Assembly: GCA_963922455.1 (NCBI GenBank)
Contig: CAWUIO010000035.1
Location: forward strand, 1-54,789
Direction of reading: 5' to 3'
Length of the DNA stretch: 54,789 nt
From: CAWUIO01 sp963922455
Lineage (GTDB): Bacteria > Bacteroidota > Bacteroidia > Cytophagales > Microscillaceae
Shown here: piece by piece, positions 16,173-25,893 of the stretch
How positions within the stretch are numbered: the first letter of the stretch is position 1
Layout of the letters: the number at the start of each line of letters is the position of its first letter
Notes under the pieces: model-generated
Seen by the model: only the letters and a program-made list of their open reading frames with translations
Databases searched by the model: none
What the model was told of the DNA's origin: nothing
Program-made: the position numbers and the translations under genes

Positions 16173-18131
16173 TTAAGAATGATTGTGTTCTGTATTATAA
16201 TGGTCTAGTAATTTGCGTATGCGAAGTAACTCGCCTACACTCCACGCTTGGGAAATAGCTCCCCGGGGCTGATGGGGAGGATTGCCATCATACACTTCAG
16301 AGATAGATCCAATGCCGTGCACGCGCATATCATCTTCAAAATTATGGAAGATTTGAGAGACCTTATAGAGTCCCGAATGTCTATGCAATTTGAGGTATGC
16401 CTCACAGTAGTGACCTAATAACCAAGGCCAAACGGAGCCCTGGTGGTAAGCCTTATCTCGTTCTTCTGGAGCCCCTTCATAAAAACCTTTATAGTCCTTA
16501 TGCTTGGGGGATAAGGTTCGAAGCCCTTTGGGGGTAAGTAGTTCTTGATCTACAATTTCCATGATAGAAATCATCATGTATTCCTCCAAGGGGCTATACG
16601 GTAAGGATACGGCCATCACTTGGTTGGGACGTACCGACCAGTCTTTGTAATTTTGATGTACATAATCGGCTAGGTAGCCTTTGTCTTCATCCCAAAAGGC
16701 TTGGATCATGGATTCTTTCACCCGCTCTGGGACTCTTTCCCATTCCTGAATGGCTTGGGATTCTTGGACTTCTTTAGCCAATTCCAAATAAAAACAGAGG
16801 GCATTATACCACAAGGCGTTTATTTCAATGGGATAGCCCGTACGGGGGGTTATCGGATTGCCATTAATCCGGGAGTCCATCCAGGTTAATGCGATCCCCC
16901 TGTGATGGCCTGCGTGGATAAGGCCATTTTCGTGCATGCCAATTTGGTATTCGGTGCCTATTTTATATCCTTGGAGGATTTGCCCCATGCTGGGCCCAAA
17001 AGATCGCCAAACTTCTTGGGGGTTTTGAATGTGCTGCGCGTATTGTTGTACGGCCCAGAAATACCATAGAGGAGCATCGGCGGCATTGATCCCTTCATTG
17101 GTTCGGGTATCCAAATTGGCAAAAAGAGGACCCTGCATGCGGCTAGCCATGGTGTCTAAGACCGAGCGGCACGCATCTACATCTCCAATTGATAAGGATA
17201 AACCGGGTAGCGCAATGAAGGTGTCTCGGGCCCATTGCCCAAACCATGGGTATCCGGCAATGAGGTCTGTTTGTTCTCCTTGGCGAATAAGAAATTGCTG
17301 CGCGGAATTGATCAGGCAGTTTTCGTAGCTGTCCCGGGGGATTCTACGGGTCAATTCTTTATCGAATTGTACAGACATGTTTTCGGGAATAGCTTCCTCG
17401 AGGCCTGCCGCAAAATAGATGGATTCACCTGGCTTTAAGTTCATTTCAAAATAGCCCGGTACGAATAAATCTTCTTGAAAATCGTAGCCTCTTTTTTGCT
17501 CCTCTGGGTACTCAATATTATAATACCAATCGGGAGCGGAAATGAATTCGCTCTCCCCTGATGATTGCATATACAAATGGGGATAATAATCATACATACT
17601 GATCCGTATCCCGTTGGTGCTAGGAATGGTTTCAGAGTTGACATCCAGGTTGGCCTTGCTTAAATAATGAATATTGCGGAAAGCCAAATAAGGGCTAAGA
17701 CGTAAACTCAAGGGGGCCGAGGCTTCTACCAATGTGTAACGAAAGAGAATGCGCTCCTCTTCTTGTTCTAAAAGGATCTCCCGGGTGATTACCACGTCGC
17801 CAATTCGGTAGGTAAGTTTGGGGATAGGCTCGGTCTCAAAATCGCGGACATACATATGGCCTTTGGGGGCGTAATGTCCCCCTGGGTATTTGTGTATACC
17901 CAAATGAAAAACCGAGTCTTCTATAACCAAGGACGCATCCAAGGTTGAAAGGAAAACGTGGTGCTGTCCATCGGCCAAGGGGCAAATGAGCAGGCCGTGG
18001 TATTTTCGGGTATTGCAGCCTAGGATGGTTGAGCTGGCAAAAGAACCCCTCCGGTTGGTACGTACGGTTTCCCTACTTAAAGAATATTCAAGGTTTACGA
18101 GTTCGTGCTTATCAAATACTAAATAGCTCAT
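16173..18131 (-). CDS. Glycogen debranching enzyme (amylo-alpha-1,6-glucosidase type)
   Basis: The protein has 652 residues. The N-terminal about 220 residues form the beta-rich domain of bacterial GDEs (LEYSLSRETVRTNRRGSF, GCNTRKYHGLL). The C-terminal part is an (alpha/alpha)6 barrel with YPWFGQWARDTFIALPG, NEGINAADAPLWYFWAV and the late block YHQGSVWPWLLGHY. It removes alpha-1,6 branches of glycogen in the cytoplasm. As the first gene of the operon it carries the presumed promoter, although no clean TAnnTTTG is seen in the 264 bp upstream, which it shares with the divergent transporter gene. Confidence 0.92.
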   Translation of the reverse strand: MSYLVFDKHELVNLEYSLSRETVRTNRRGSFASSTILGCNTRKYHGLLICPLADGQHHVFLSTLDASLVIEDSVFHLGIHKYPGGHYAPKGHMYVRDFETEPIPKLTYRIGDVVITREILLEQEEERILFRYTLVEASAPLSLRLSPYLAFRNIHYLSKANLDVNSETIPSTNGIRISMYDYYPHLYMQSSGESEFISAPDWYYNIEYPEEQKRGYDFQEDLFVPGYFEMNLKPGESIYFAAGLEEAIPENMSVQFDKELTRRIPRDSYENCLINSAQQFLIRQGEQTDLIAGYPWFGQWARDTFIALPGLSLSIGDVDACRSVLDTMASRMQGPLFANLDTRTNEGINAADAPLWYFWAVQQYAQHIQNPQEVWRSFGPSMGQILQGYKIGTEYQIGMHENGLIHAGHHRGIALTWMDSRINGNPITPRTGYPIEINALWYNALCFYLELAKEVQESQAIQEWERVPERVKESMIQAFWDEDKGYLADYVHQNYKDWSVRPNQVMAVSLPYSPLEEYMMISIMEIVDQELLTPKGLRTLSPKHKDYKGFYEGAPEERDKAYHQGSVWPWLLGHYCEAYLKLHRHSGLYKVSQIFHNFEDDMRVHGIGSISEVYDGNPPHQPRGAISQAWSVGELLRIRKLLDHYNTEHNHS

Positions 18132-18395
18132 GGAAGCGTAGAGATTTTCTGATGCGGCAAGCCTAATAAAACATGCTTAGGATGGCATAGGTGTAAAGCA
18201 AATTACCTTCGTATAAATAAGTTTAAGAACTTTTTCTATAATAGGTAATAATTGGTAATTCTCCTTGTTATCGGAAAATATTTCTGCCAAATTATCTAAT
18301 TTTTTTGAATGGAATTATTTTGAGCTATTATTGGGCCCGGGCCTGCCCGGATGGTATGTAAGTATTGACTTAAGCCTTCCTTTTTTACTTGTTTT

Positions 18396-19874
18396 ATGCA
18401 CACATTAAGACTCCTCAAAATACTCCTGGGTCCTCTGGGGTTTTTGATTATTTTGCTCATACCTTCTATGCCCGGTTTTAGCCCAGAAGGACAAAAAGTA
18501 ATTGCCGTTGCCTTCTGGATGATCCAATGGTGGATTAGTGAAGCGGTTCCGCTCCCGGTGACGGCCTTGGTCTCGATTATCTGTTTTCCCTTACTCAATA
18601 TTTTAACGATTCAGGAGACTACCAACTCCTTTGGTAACCCCATTATCTTTCTTTTTATGGGGGGCTTTATGCTTGCCTTAGCATTGGAGAAATGGAACTT
18701 ACATCGCAGGATATCACTCAATATAATTCGTCTTACGGGTACTAATGCCAATGGGATAGTACTCGGCTTTATGCTGGCTACGGCGTCTTTGAGTATGTGG
18801 ATTAGTAATACGGCAACCACGGTGATGATGTTGCCCATTGCCCAATCGGTGATTGCTCTCTTGGCGCTGGAAGAAATACAAGAAAGCCAGGGGTTTAAAA
18901 ACTTTGCTTTAACCCTTATGTTGGGGGTAGCTTATGCCGCCAATATCGGGGGGATAGCCACCTTGATCGGGACTCCCCCCAATTCGGTTTTGGCCACCTT
19001 GTTTTTTGACCGCTATCAATATGAAATAAGCTTTGGGCAATGGATTGCCATGGGTTTTCCCTTTTCCTTGCTGCTCTTGCTACTTACATATATCATTTTG
19101 ACGAGGGGGGTGTATCCCAATCGCCTGGGCAAGTTAGAAGGCTCTCAGGACGTAATTGAGCAAGAGCTAAATAAATTAGGTGCATGGAGCCCGGGCGAAA
19201 AACGGACTTTATGGGTGTTTTGTCTTACTGCTTTTCTTTGGATATTTAGAACGAGCATCAATCAGGTGCTTCCCGCGGAAGTGCGTTTGAATGATACGAT
19301 TATCGCTATGGCGGCCAGCGTAAGTTTATTTGTTATGCCCGTACCTGGGGCCAAATCGGATACCATTCTGGAATGGGAAGATACCCGGAACCTTCCTTGG
19401 GGTATCTTATTATTATTTGGCGGGGGTATTGCCTTGGCCGGGGCCATGAACAAATCTGGCATCATCGATTTGGTGGCCCATCAAGTAAGTGGAGGAGGGG
19501 CCGTATCTATTTTCTTCATCTTGGCCGGGCTCACTTTTTTGAGTTTGATGATGACCGAAGTGATGAGTAATGTGGCCTTGGTTTCGGTACTCATTCCCGT
19601 GATTATGGGGATAGGGGAGGCGCTCAATCAAAATCCCTTATGGCTGGCTATCCCCGTGACGATGGCTTCCAGTTGTGCTTTTATGCTGCCCATGTCTACT
19701 CCTCCCAATGCTATTGTATTTGCCAGCGGCTACATAAAGGTTTTTCAGATGGTGAGGGTGGGCGTTTTTTTAAATATCTTGGCAGTGATACTCATTGTGT
19801 TTACGGTTTGGTATTTTGTTCCCTACGTCTTTGGGATCGAGTTAAATACCCTACCTTTTTGGGCAAATCCATAA
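18396..19874 (+). CDS. DASS/SLC13-family Na+-coupled anion transporter
   Basis: The protein has 492 residues and about 11-12 hydrophobic segments. Family signatures are WWISEAVPLPVTAL at about 45-58, SNTATT at 137-142 in the first re-entrant hairpin, and STPPNAIVFASGYI in the second. Members import dicarboxylates such as succinate, or sulfate, with Na+. The TPPN/SNT pattern fits a dicarboxylate carrier but does not prove the substrate. An NTF2-like protein gene starts 7 nt downstream. Confidence 0.9.
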   Translation: MHTLRLLKILLGPLGFLIILLIPSMPGFSPEGQKVIAVAFWMIQWWISEAVPLPVTALVSIICFPLLNILTIQETTNSFGNPIIFLFMGGFMLALALEKWNLHRRISLNIIRLTGTNANGIVLGFMLATASLSMWISNTATTVMMLPIAQSVIALLALEEIQESQGFKNFALTLMLGVAYAANIGGIATLIGTPPNSVLATLFFDRYQYEISFGQWIAMGFPFSLLLLLLTYIILTRGVYPNRLGKLEGSQDVIEQELNKLGAWSPGEKRTLWVFCLTAFLWIFRTSINQVLPAEVRLNDTIIAMAASVSLFVMPVPGAKSDTILEWEDTRNLPWGILLLFGGGIALAGAMNKSGIIDLVAHQVSGGGAVSIFFILAGLTFLSLMMTEVMSNVALVSVLIPVIMGIGEALNQNPLWLAIPVTMASSCAFMLPMSTPPNAIVFASGYIKVFQMVRVGVFLNILAVILIVFTVWYFVPYVFGIELNTLPFWANP

Positions 19875-19881
19875 ATGAAGA

Positions 19882-20289
19882 ATGATGCAATACAGACTTT
19901 TCCTTTTCTTTTTATGGCTACCGCTTATGTCTTGGGGCCAAGCATCGGAGGTGGAAAAAGAGGCCATTGAAATGGCCCAGAAGCAATTAGACGCCTACAA
20001 TGCCCGGGATATCGAGGCTTTTGTGGCTTGTTATGCCGACAGCGTCGAGATTTATAATTTCCCTGGGCAATTAATTATGCAAGGGCGGGAGGCCATGCGG
20101 GAGGGCTATGCTGGCTTTTTTGCCAATAACCCCCAATTGCACTGTGAATTGATCAACCGCATCAGTATAGGAAATAAGGTCATCGATCGGGAAAAAGTAA
20201 CAGGGGCCGGCCCTGAGCCTTTTCATGCCTTGGCCATTTATATTGTAGAAGGCGGATTGATTCAAAAGGTCTATTTTATGCGTCCTTAA
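19882..20289 (+). CDS. Secreted SnoaL/NTF2-like protein
   Basis: The protein has 135 residues. A signal peptide ends near SWGQA at residues 18-22. The rest has the NTF2/SnoaL pattern: helix AQKQLDAYNARDIEAFVACYADSV, then GREAMREGYAGFF and a C-terminal hairpin YIVEGGLIQKVYF. It forms a cone-shaped ligand pocket; the ligand is unknown. It follows the DASS transporter gene by 7 nt and is probably co-transcribed. ATG 19885 is an equally possible start. Confidence 0.8.
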   Translation: MMQYRLFLFFLWLPLMSWGQASEVEKEAIEMAQKQLDAYNARDIEAFVACYADSVEIYNFPGQLIMQGREAMREGYAGFFANNPQLHCELINRISIGNKVIDREKVTGAGPEPFHALAIYIVEGGLIQKVYFMRP

Positions 20290-20324
20290 ATTAGGGGGCA
20301 TGTTTAATTTTTAAGCCCCGGTTT

Positions 20325-20458
20325 TGGCTTAGGGATGGAACGGCATGTTTGAGCTCGAAAGGGCCCGGCGGGAGAGGTAGCGAGTAGTGACAGCCCGGCC
20401 CGCGCAGTAAGGAGCGGCCAAATTTGATACTGTACGGTTAGGGCGCGGGCAAGCCCCT
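20325..20458 (-). repeat. Structured GC-rich element, copy C (-), divergent
   Basis: On the minus strand it starts GGGGCTTGCCCGCGC and has a main stem GCCCGCGC / GCGCGGGC. The shared block is partly decayed, and the second hairpin is the CTCG/CGAG type. It begins 8 nt after the stop of the DUF4136 gene, in the same orientation. Confidence 0.85.
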
Positions 20459-20465
20459 CCTATAT

Positions 20466-21059
20466 TTATTGATCTGCCGCAGCGGCTTCCCCAGGGTTGG
20501 GCAAGTTTTCAAAGGCTTTCATAAGTTTGGGATACATCTTGTCTGTCCAATTGTCCTTGGTGTAATCAATTTCTCCAATAAGCCAACCTTGCCACACCAA
20601 TTCCTGGGTCTTTATATCGCGGAGGTTGATGATGAGGGTCATTTCCTCATATTGCCGGTAATAACTTTGGTTCAAATAAGGATTGTAAATAGAATAAAAC
20701 CCCCAGGCGGGAACGGGATTAGCGTTTTGCAATTGTTGCTTATTTTGAATAGTTGTCTGAAAATCAAACTGCAAATCGGGTTTGTCCTGACGCATAGCAT
20801 AGCCCTTGTCCTGCAAAACTTGGGAGATTACCGCTCGAAGGCGCTTCTTGTTAATTTCACTATCCAGAATGGGGTTGCTCCGGAGGGTAAACAAGTCTTT
20901 GGTATCGGGAAAAAAACTGGCATACTGATTTAAGCTAGCTTCTGGATTCACATCAGAACCTACTTTGAGTTGTGGGCTACAGGCGCCCAGCCAAAGGAGT
21001 ACCCATAAAAGATTCCAAGGCCCTGGGGGGATTATTTTTTTCGTAATTGCGTTTGGCAT
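20466..21059 (-). CDS. DUF4136-type outer-membrane lipoprotein
   Basis: The protein has 197 residues from ATG 21059; ATG 21074 is also in frame. A lipobox WLGAC gives lipidated Cys27. The mature part has the DUF4136 pattern: SLNQYASFFPD, INKKRLRAVISQVLQDKGY, PDLQFDFQTTIQNKQQLQN, a Tyr-rich middle, then LIINLRDIKTQELVWQGW. It is probably anchored in the outer membrane; the role is unknown. A repeat element begins 8 nt after its stop. Confidence 0.85.
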   Translation of the reverse strand: MPNAITKKIIPPGPWNLLWVLLWLGACSPQLKVGSDVNPEASLNQYASFFPDTKDLFTLRSNPILDSEINKKRLRAVISQVLQDKGYAMRQDKPDLQFDFQTTIQNKQQLQNANPVPAWGFYSIYNPYLNQSYYRQYEEMTLIINLRDIKTQELVWQGWLIGEIDYTKDNWTDKMYPKLMKAFENLPNPGEAAAADQ

Positions 21060-21126
21060 ATCCTTATTTTGCATAATTCCTAAACAGATTCTTTTACTTT
21101 AACAACGCGTGAGTCCTTGGGGTTTC

Positions 21127-22029
21127 TTAGCCTACCGTGGGCAAATTTTTTACAAAGTCCCCAATTTCTTGGACAGCTTGGCGTGCCTCAGGGATTCTAT
21201 CGTAAAAAAAGTGCCAAACGTGTACCATATTTTTGGCTTTTCTCCATTGAAGGGCTACCCGGGCCTCTTTTAAGCTATCGGCAAACACTTCTGCTTCCTT
21301 GAGGAGCACTTCCAGTTCTCCCACATGAAGCAAGGTTGGGGGAAAGCCCTGGACATCTCCCCAAAGAGGCGAGGCAAAAGGGTTTTTTACTTGGTCTGGA
21401 GGGCAGTAGAGCCGGGCGGCTTCGGCCAAGATAGCCGAGCGGATCATGGGGTCTTTATGATCCATTTTGGGGTCTTGGGAGTGGGCCAAGCTCATATCCA
21501 GCCAAGGTGATAAGAGAATCAGGGCTTTGGGCATTTTTAAGCCTTCTTCCTTGATTTTGAGCACGCTAGCGGCTGCCAAGCCTCCCCCAGCGGAGTCGCC
21601 TCCCACTAAGATCTCGGCCTCGGGATATTGATGTATAAGCCACTCATAAGCCAGTAAGGCATCTTCGATAGCTGCCGGGAAAGGGTGTTCTGGGGCTAAG
21701 CGATAGTCAGGGATCAGGCTGGGGTGCCCCATGGCCTGCGAAATATGACTTAGCAAGTTTTGATGTGAGCGGATCGAGCCCGAAACATAAGCCCCTCCGT
21801 GAAAATAAAGTAGAATACGGCTAGGGTCAAAGCCATCCGCATCCAGCCAGGCAGCCTGTATGCCCCGGGCCGAAACCCGCTTGGATGTAACACCCGCCGC
21901 CGCCGAAACCTTGCTGCCAGCCCGGTCCATAAAACGTCGGGCCCCCGCTGCGTGAAAGGGTTTGTCTTTGTTTTTTCTTTTGAGGTAGTGTAAATAATAT
22001 CGAAGGGTATAGCTTACCAAACTGGGCAT
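21127..22029 (-). CDS. Alpha/beta hydrolase, hormone-sensitive-lipase (fold-3) family
   Basis: The protein has 300 residues. HGGAY at 77-81 is the HSL oxyanion motif, and GGDSAGGG carries nucleophile Ser146. PDYRLAPEHPFPAA is the usual fold-3 block. The acid is probably Glu240 in VGELEVL, where many relatives have Asp, and the base is His270 in NMVHVWH. It is likely a cytoplasmic carboxylesterase on short acyl esters. It stands alone, divergent from the sulfatase gene. Confidence 0.9.
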   Translation of the reverse strand: MPSLVSYTLRYYLHYLKRKNKDKPFHAAGARRFMDRAGSKVSAAAGVTSKRVSARGIQAAWLDADGFDPSRILLYFHGGAYVSGSIRSHQNLLSHISQAMGHPSLIPDYRLAPEHPFPAAIEDALLAYEWLIHQYPEAEILVGGDSAGGGLAAASVLKIKEEGLKMPKALILLSPWLDMSLAHSQDPKMDHKDPMIRSAILAEAARLYCPPDQVKNPFASPLWGDVQGFPPTLLHVGELEVLLKEAEVFADSLKEARVALQWRKAKNMVHVWHFFYDRIPEARQAVQEIGDFVKNLPTVG

Positions 22030-22096
22030 AAAGCAGTTCTTTTCCTGTTTGCGACAAATCTAGGCAAATAATGCCAATTCTGGGAGTCGTGTAGGA

Positions 22097-22229
22097 GGGG
22101 CTGCCCCCGGCGATCTCAGAGAGTAGCCCTAGGAAAATTTCCTGCCGCCGGGGTCGGGCTTTCGCTACTCGCCGCCTCCCCGCAAAAAACCAGCGGCGGG
22201 CTCAAACAGGCCGCTCTATCCCTCAGCCA
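22097..22229 (+). repeat. Structured GC-rich element, copy D (+)
   Basis: It starts GGGGCTGCCCC and has a main stem CCCCGGCG / CGCCGGGG, the shared TCGGGCTTTCGCTACTCGC block, a second stem CGCCG/CGGCG and the CTATCCCTCAGCC end. Unlike most copies it does not follow a stop codon; it lies between divergent gene starts at 22029 and 22402. Confidence 0.9.
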
Positions 22230-22401
22230 AAAGATCGTGTGGAGGCAGGAACATGTGTAGTGGGATGGGGCCATGTGAAGTTCCATAAAATTACTCCCTA
22301 GGGGCAATTATTTAGAATATTGCCGTATATTCGGGCGCTTAGTTAGTATCCAAGCCCTTATGGTGGGTCCCTTGAACTTAATAGCTTTCAAGCCTGATTT
22401 T

Positions 22402-24039
22402 ATGAAACCAAGATCTAAACGGCGTCTGCCCCGTTTTCTAGTGATTATACTCGGAGTGGCTTTATTACTGGCTTATCTTCTTTGGCCCTTGAGTAGCCGT
22501 CGCTACCATATCGAGTTTGACAAAAAGGCAATTCAAGCCAAACAAGCCCTTTTACAGAAAATGGCTCAACCAAGGCCCCCCGCTTCGGACAGCTTGCAGG
22601 CTCCCAACATTATTATTATCCTGGCCGACGATTTGGCCAAAACCGATATTTCGGCCTATGGCTCACCCTACCTTCAAACCCCGCATATGGATTCTATTGG
22701 GCTACGAGGGGTCACTTTTGAAGAAGGCTACGTTACTTCGCCCATTTGTAGCCCCTCTCGGGCCGGCCTGCTAACGGGGCGCTATCCGCAACGTTTTGGC
22801 TACGAAATACAACCCCACGATCGCTATCCGCATAACCGGATGGAGTTTTTTTATTTCAAGTACATTATGGATACCGAAGACTGGATTGTGGCCGATCATA
22901 TGGAGTATCCCTATCAGCAAGATATCCAGAAGCAAGGACTGCCTCCTCAAGAAATAAGCTTGGGAGAGTTGTTAAAAGCCCAAGGCTACACTACGGGCAT
23001 TGTGGGGAAGTGGCACTTAGGCTTTGAGGAACAATTTGAGCCCAATCTAAGGGGCTTTGACTATCAATTTGGCTTTTACGAAGCCCATTCCCTCTATGCT
23101 CCCTTGGATGCTCCGGGCATGGTCAATCAGTATCTCGACGAATTTACCGATCCCTACATTTGGGGGCGGGCCCGGAAAGGACCTTGTGCTATTCGAAAAA
23201 ATGGAGAAGAGATTGAGTCGGAAGAATACCTCACCTTTGAAATTGCGCGGGAAGCCAAAGAATTCATGAGCCGCCATCAGGACCGTCCTTTTATGCTCTA
23301 TGTGCCATTTAGTGCGCCGCATACCCCTTTCCAGGCACCCCAGTCGTATGTTGATCAAATCAAAAATGCGAAGGATGAAGACCAGAGAGTCTATCTGGCG
23401 ATGATTAAGGCCTTAGATGATGCAGTGGGAGACTTGATGGCCCATTTGAAAAGCTTAGGATTAGAAGAAAACACCTTGGTGATGTTTGCCAGTGACAATG
23501 GGGGAGCAACGTATACCGGGGCTACCAACAATGCCCCCCTAAAAGGAGGGAAGATTAGTAATTTTGAGGGCGGGATCAACGTTCCTATGATGATGTCGTG
23601 GCCGGGAAAAATTCCTCCGGGAAAGCGATATAATGAAGCCGTAAGCCTGATGGATTTTTTTGTTACGGCTGTGGCTGCCGGGCAAAAAAACTTACCAGAA
23701 GACCGGGAATATGATGGAGTCAATTTGTTGCCATTTCTCGAGAAAGATACATCCTTAGTGCCTCATGAGCATTTATTTTGGAGGGCCCGCTATAATAAGT
23801 CTGTACGCCAAGGACCTTGGAAACTTATTGTAGACGAGAAGTACCAAAGAAAACAGCTTTACAATTTAGAGGAAGATAAATTTGAGTTGCAAGATAAAAG
23901 CAGGGAGTTGCCAGATAAAGTAAAGGACTTGGAAAATAAAATTAGGGAATGGGAGAAGGGATTGCGTGATCCGCTTTGGCCACAAATTATGGATTTCCGC
24001 ATGAAAATAGGAAGCGAAGTATTCTTTTTTGCCGTGTAG
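22402..24039 (+). CDS. Sulfatase (formylglycine-dependent arylsulfatase family)
   Basis: The protein has 545 residues from ATG 22402; ATG 22360 is in frame but puts extra residues ahead of the basic n-region. A signal anchor spans about 11-30. The metal-binding start IIIILADDL has Asp76-Asp77. The sulfatase signature CSPSR has Cys116 as the residue converted to formylglycine. VGKWHLGF and HTPFQAP follow as usual. It hydrolyses sulfate esters in the periplasm or at the surface. The maturation enzyme is not in the window. Confidence 0.92.
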   Translation: MKPRSKRRLPRFLVIILGVALLLAYLLWPLSSRRYHIEFDKKAIQAKQALLQKMAQPRPPASDSLQAPNIIIILADDLAKTDISAYGSPYLQTPHMDSIGLRGVTFEEGYVTSPICSPSRAGLLTGRYPQRFGYEIQPHDRYPHNRMEFFYFKYIMDTEDWIVADHMEYPYQQDIQKQGLPPQEISLGELLKAQGYTTGIVGKWHLGFEEQFEPNLRGFDYQFGFYEAHSLYAPLDAPGMVNQYLDEFTDPYIWGRARKGPCAIRKNGEEIESEEYLTFEIAREAKEFMSRHQDRPFMLYVPFSAPHTPFQAPQSYVDQIKNAKDEDQRVYLAMIKALDDAVGDLMAHLKSLGLEENTLVMFASDNGGATYTGATNNAPLKGGKISNFEGGINVPMMMSWPGKIPPGKRYNEAVSLMDFFVTAVAAGQKNLPEDREYDGVNLLPFLEKDTSLVPHEHLFWRARYNKSVRQGPWKLIVDEKYQRKQLYNLEEDKFELQDKSRELPDKVKDLENKIREWEKGLRDPLWPQIMDFRMKIGSEVFFFAV

Positions 24040-24141
24040 TAGCTTTTGCATTTTATCATCCCTAAAAAGAACTCCAAGGAAGTACCAAGAGTGAACCAAG
24101 TGCAAAATTTTTTGTTTTAAGTTCAAACAGCACGCCAAGCA

Positions 24142-25704
24142 ATGCCCGACTCATTGATACAAGAAGCGGCCCGGGCTCTGGAAGTCCGAGATTTTAAGAA
24201 AGCCTTAGAGCACCTCCTCATAGCGGTGGAGCGTGGCAATGCCAGCGAGGCCATTCTTAAAAAGATTGCTTATTGCTATCATCAAACCCGCCAATACGCT
24301 CGGGCATTAGAGTATCATGATCAATTGCTAGAATACGACGAAAAGGATTTTTGGAATCTGAAAAATCTGGCATATTGTTGCCAAAAGCTAGAAAAATATA
24401 ACAAGGCAATTGAATATTACCTAAGGGCCTACGACCTTGTATCCCAAGATTTATGGCTTCTCTACAATCTGGGGAATTGCTATAATAAACAGAAAGAGTA
24501 CGCAAAGGCCCTGCCTTTTTTGGAAGCGGCCCTAGCCCAAGAGCCAGAGAATGTCCGTACTTTAAGGCAGATAGCCCATTGTTATTTGGAGCTACGAAAA
24601 TACGCCCAAGCCCTTAAGTTTTATTTGTTGGCAGATAGCATTGAGCCGGAAGAACCCGTAACCCTGAGCTACATAGGCTATTGTTATCAGTTTTCCGAAA
24701 ATTATGGGAAGGCACTGGAGTACCATCAAAGGGTCTATGAGTTAAAGCCCTTGGACGCTTGGAACCTTAGGCAAATGGGCTTTTGCTACCAGCATCTTAA
24801 TAATTATTCCCAGGCTCTTGAGTGCCATAAATCATCCCATCGTATACAGCCTACCGCTTGGAACCTTCGTCAGATGGGTTACTGCCATCAGCAGTTGCAA
24901 AAGTACGAGGAAGCCCTAGAATATTATCGGGAATCCCTGGAGTGGGAGCCGGAGCATGATTTTGCTTTAGAAAATTTGGGGCATTGTTATGAAGAGCTTA
25001 AGCGTTTTGAAGAGGCAATTGCGTGCTACTTGATCTTGGAAAAAAATGATAAAGCCAATACCTCATTACTAGAAAATATCGCCTATTGCTATCAAGAAAT
25101 GGCTTCTCACCCTATCATCGGGAGGCGTGAAGCCTTTTGGGATGCGATTACTTATTACCAAAAGGCATTGGAGCAAAACAGCCGAAGCCTCTACCCGGTT
25201 GAAAACATTGCCCTGTGTTATCAAGAATTAGATTATTACGAGGAGGCGATTTATTACTATAAAAAGGCTGAGCAAATGAACCCCGATAATCCGTTCATCA
25301 TGAACAATATTGGGCTATGCCATCAAAAATTAGGCTTCTTAGAAAAAGCATTAAGCTATTATAAAAAGGCACGGGAAATTAATCCGGATGACCATTGGAA
25401 CCTTGGGGCCATTGCTTTTTTAAATTTGTGTTTAGGTAAGCTGCAAGCTTCTCGAACAGCTTATGAGCTTTTGCGTGATACCGGACGTTGGGATGAGTTT
25501 GACAATTTGTATATGGGCCATTTGTATTTATGCTTGGGGCAAGAGGAGAAAGCCCGTGAATTTTATTCCAAAAGTTTGGCCGGCTTCGAGGATAAAGATG
25601 AGTTTTTGGATGAGTTTGAAGAAAATTACTCTTTCCTTGCCCAATATGGCTTACATCTGAACTACTACAGGCAGCTCAAAATGGAATTAAGCTTACTTTA
25701 TTAG
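24142..25704 (+). CDS. Tetratricopeptide-repeat protein with one Cys per repeat
   Basis: The protein has 520 residues made of about 13-14 TPR units of roughly 34 residues. Nearly every unit has a Cys at the same helix-A position: AYCYHQ, AYCCQK, GNCYNK, AHCYLE, GYCYQF, GFCYQH, GYCHQQ, GHCYEE, AYCYQE, ALCYQE, GLCHQK. Helix B often reads YxxALEYY. No signal peptide or other domain is present, so it is probably a cytoplasmic scaffold. It starts 102 nt after the sulfatase gene and may be transcribed with it. Partner unknown. Confidence 0.85.
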   Translation: MPDSLIQEAARALEVRDFKKALEHLLIAVERGNASEAILKKIAYCYHQTRQYARALEYHDQLLEYDEKDFWNLKNLAYCCQKLEKYNKAIEYYLRAYDLVSQDLWLLYNLGNCYNKQKEYAKALPFLEAALAQEPENVRTLRQIAHCYLELRKYAQALKFYLLADSIEPEEPVTLSYIGYCYQFSENYGKALEYHQRVYELKPLDAWNLRQMGFCYQHLNNYSQALECHKSSHRIQPTAWNLRQMGYCHQQLQKYEEALEYYRESLEWEPEHDFALENLGHCYEELKRFEEAIACYLILEKNDKANTSLLENIAYCYQEMASHPIIGRREAFWDAITYYQKALEQNSRSLYPVENIALCYQELDYYEEAIYYYKKAEQMNPDNPFIMNNIGLCHQKLGFLEKALSYYKKAREINPDDHWNLGAIAFLNLCLGKLQASRTAYELLRDTGRWDEFDNLYMGHLYLCLGQEEKAREFYSKSLAGFEDKDEFLDEFEENYSFLAQYGLHLNYYRQLKMELSLLY

Positions 25705-25868
25705 CTTAGCCACCCTTTGAGCCACGGCCTAGCAAAACAGTAGCCTTGCACAGACTGTATTCTTAAAAATTCAAAATTTAGGGTCAAGATTGGTTAAATA
25801 ATATCGGTATGTAAGGGCTTTGCCTCTGTTTATCCGTTTTTCCAAAATTTATCCCCTACTTTACAGTT

Positions 25869-25876
25869 TATATTTG
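25869..25876 (+). promoter_or_regulatory. Putative -7 box of metF
   Basis: TATATTTG matches TAnnTTTG exactly and lies 17 nt before the metF ATG, implying a very short leader. No riboswitch-like fold was seen. Confidence 0.4.
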
Positions 25877-25893
25877 ATTGAAACTCCATTGCT

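Noticed and set aside
25705..25893. SAM riboswitch upstream of metF
   Set aside because: The predicted leader is only about 10 nt after the -7 box and no conserved riboswitch core was seen.
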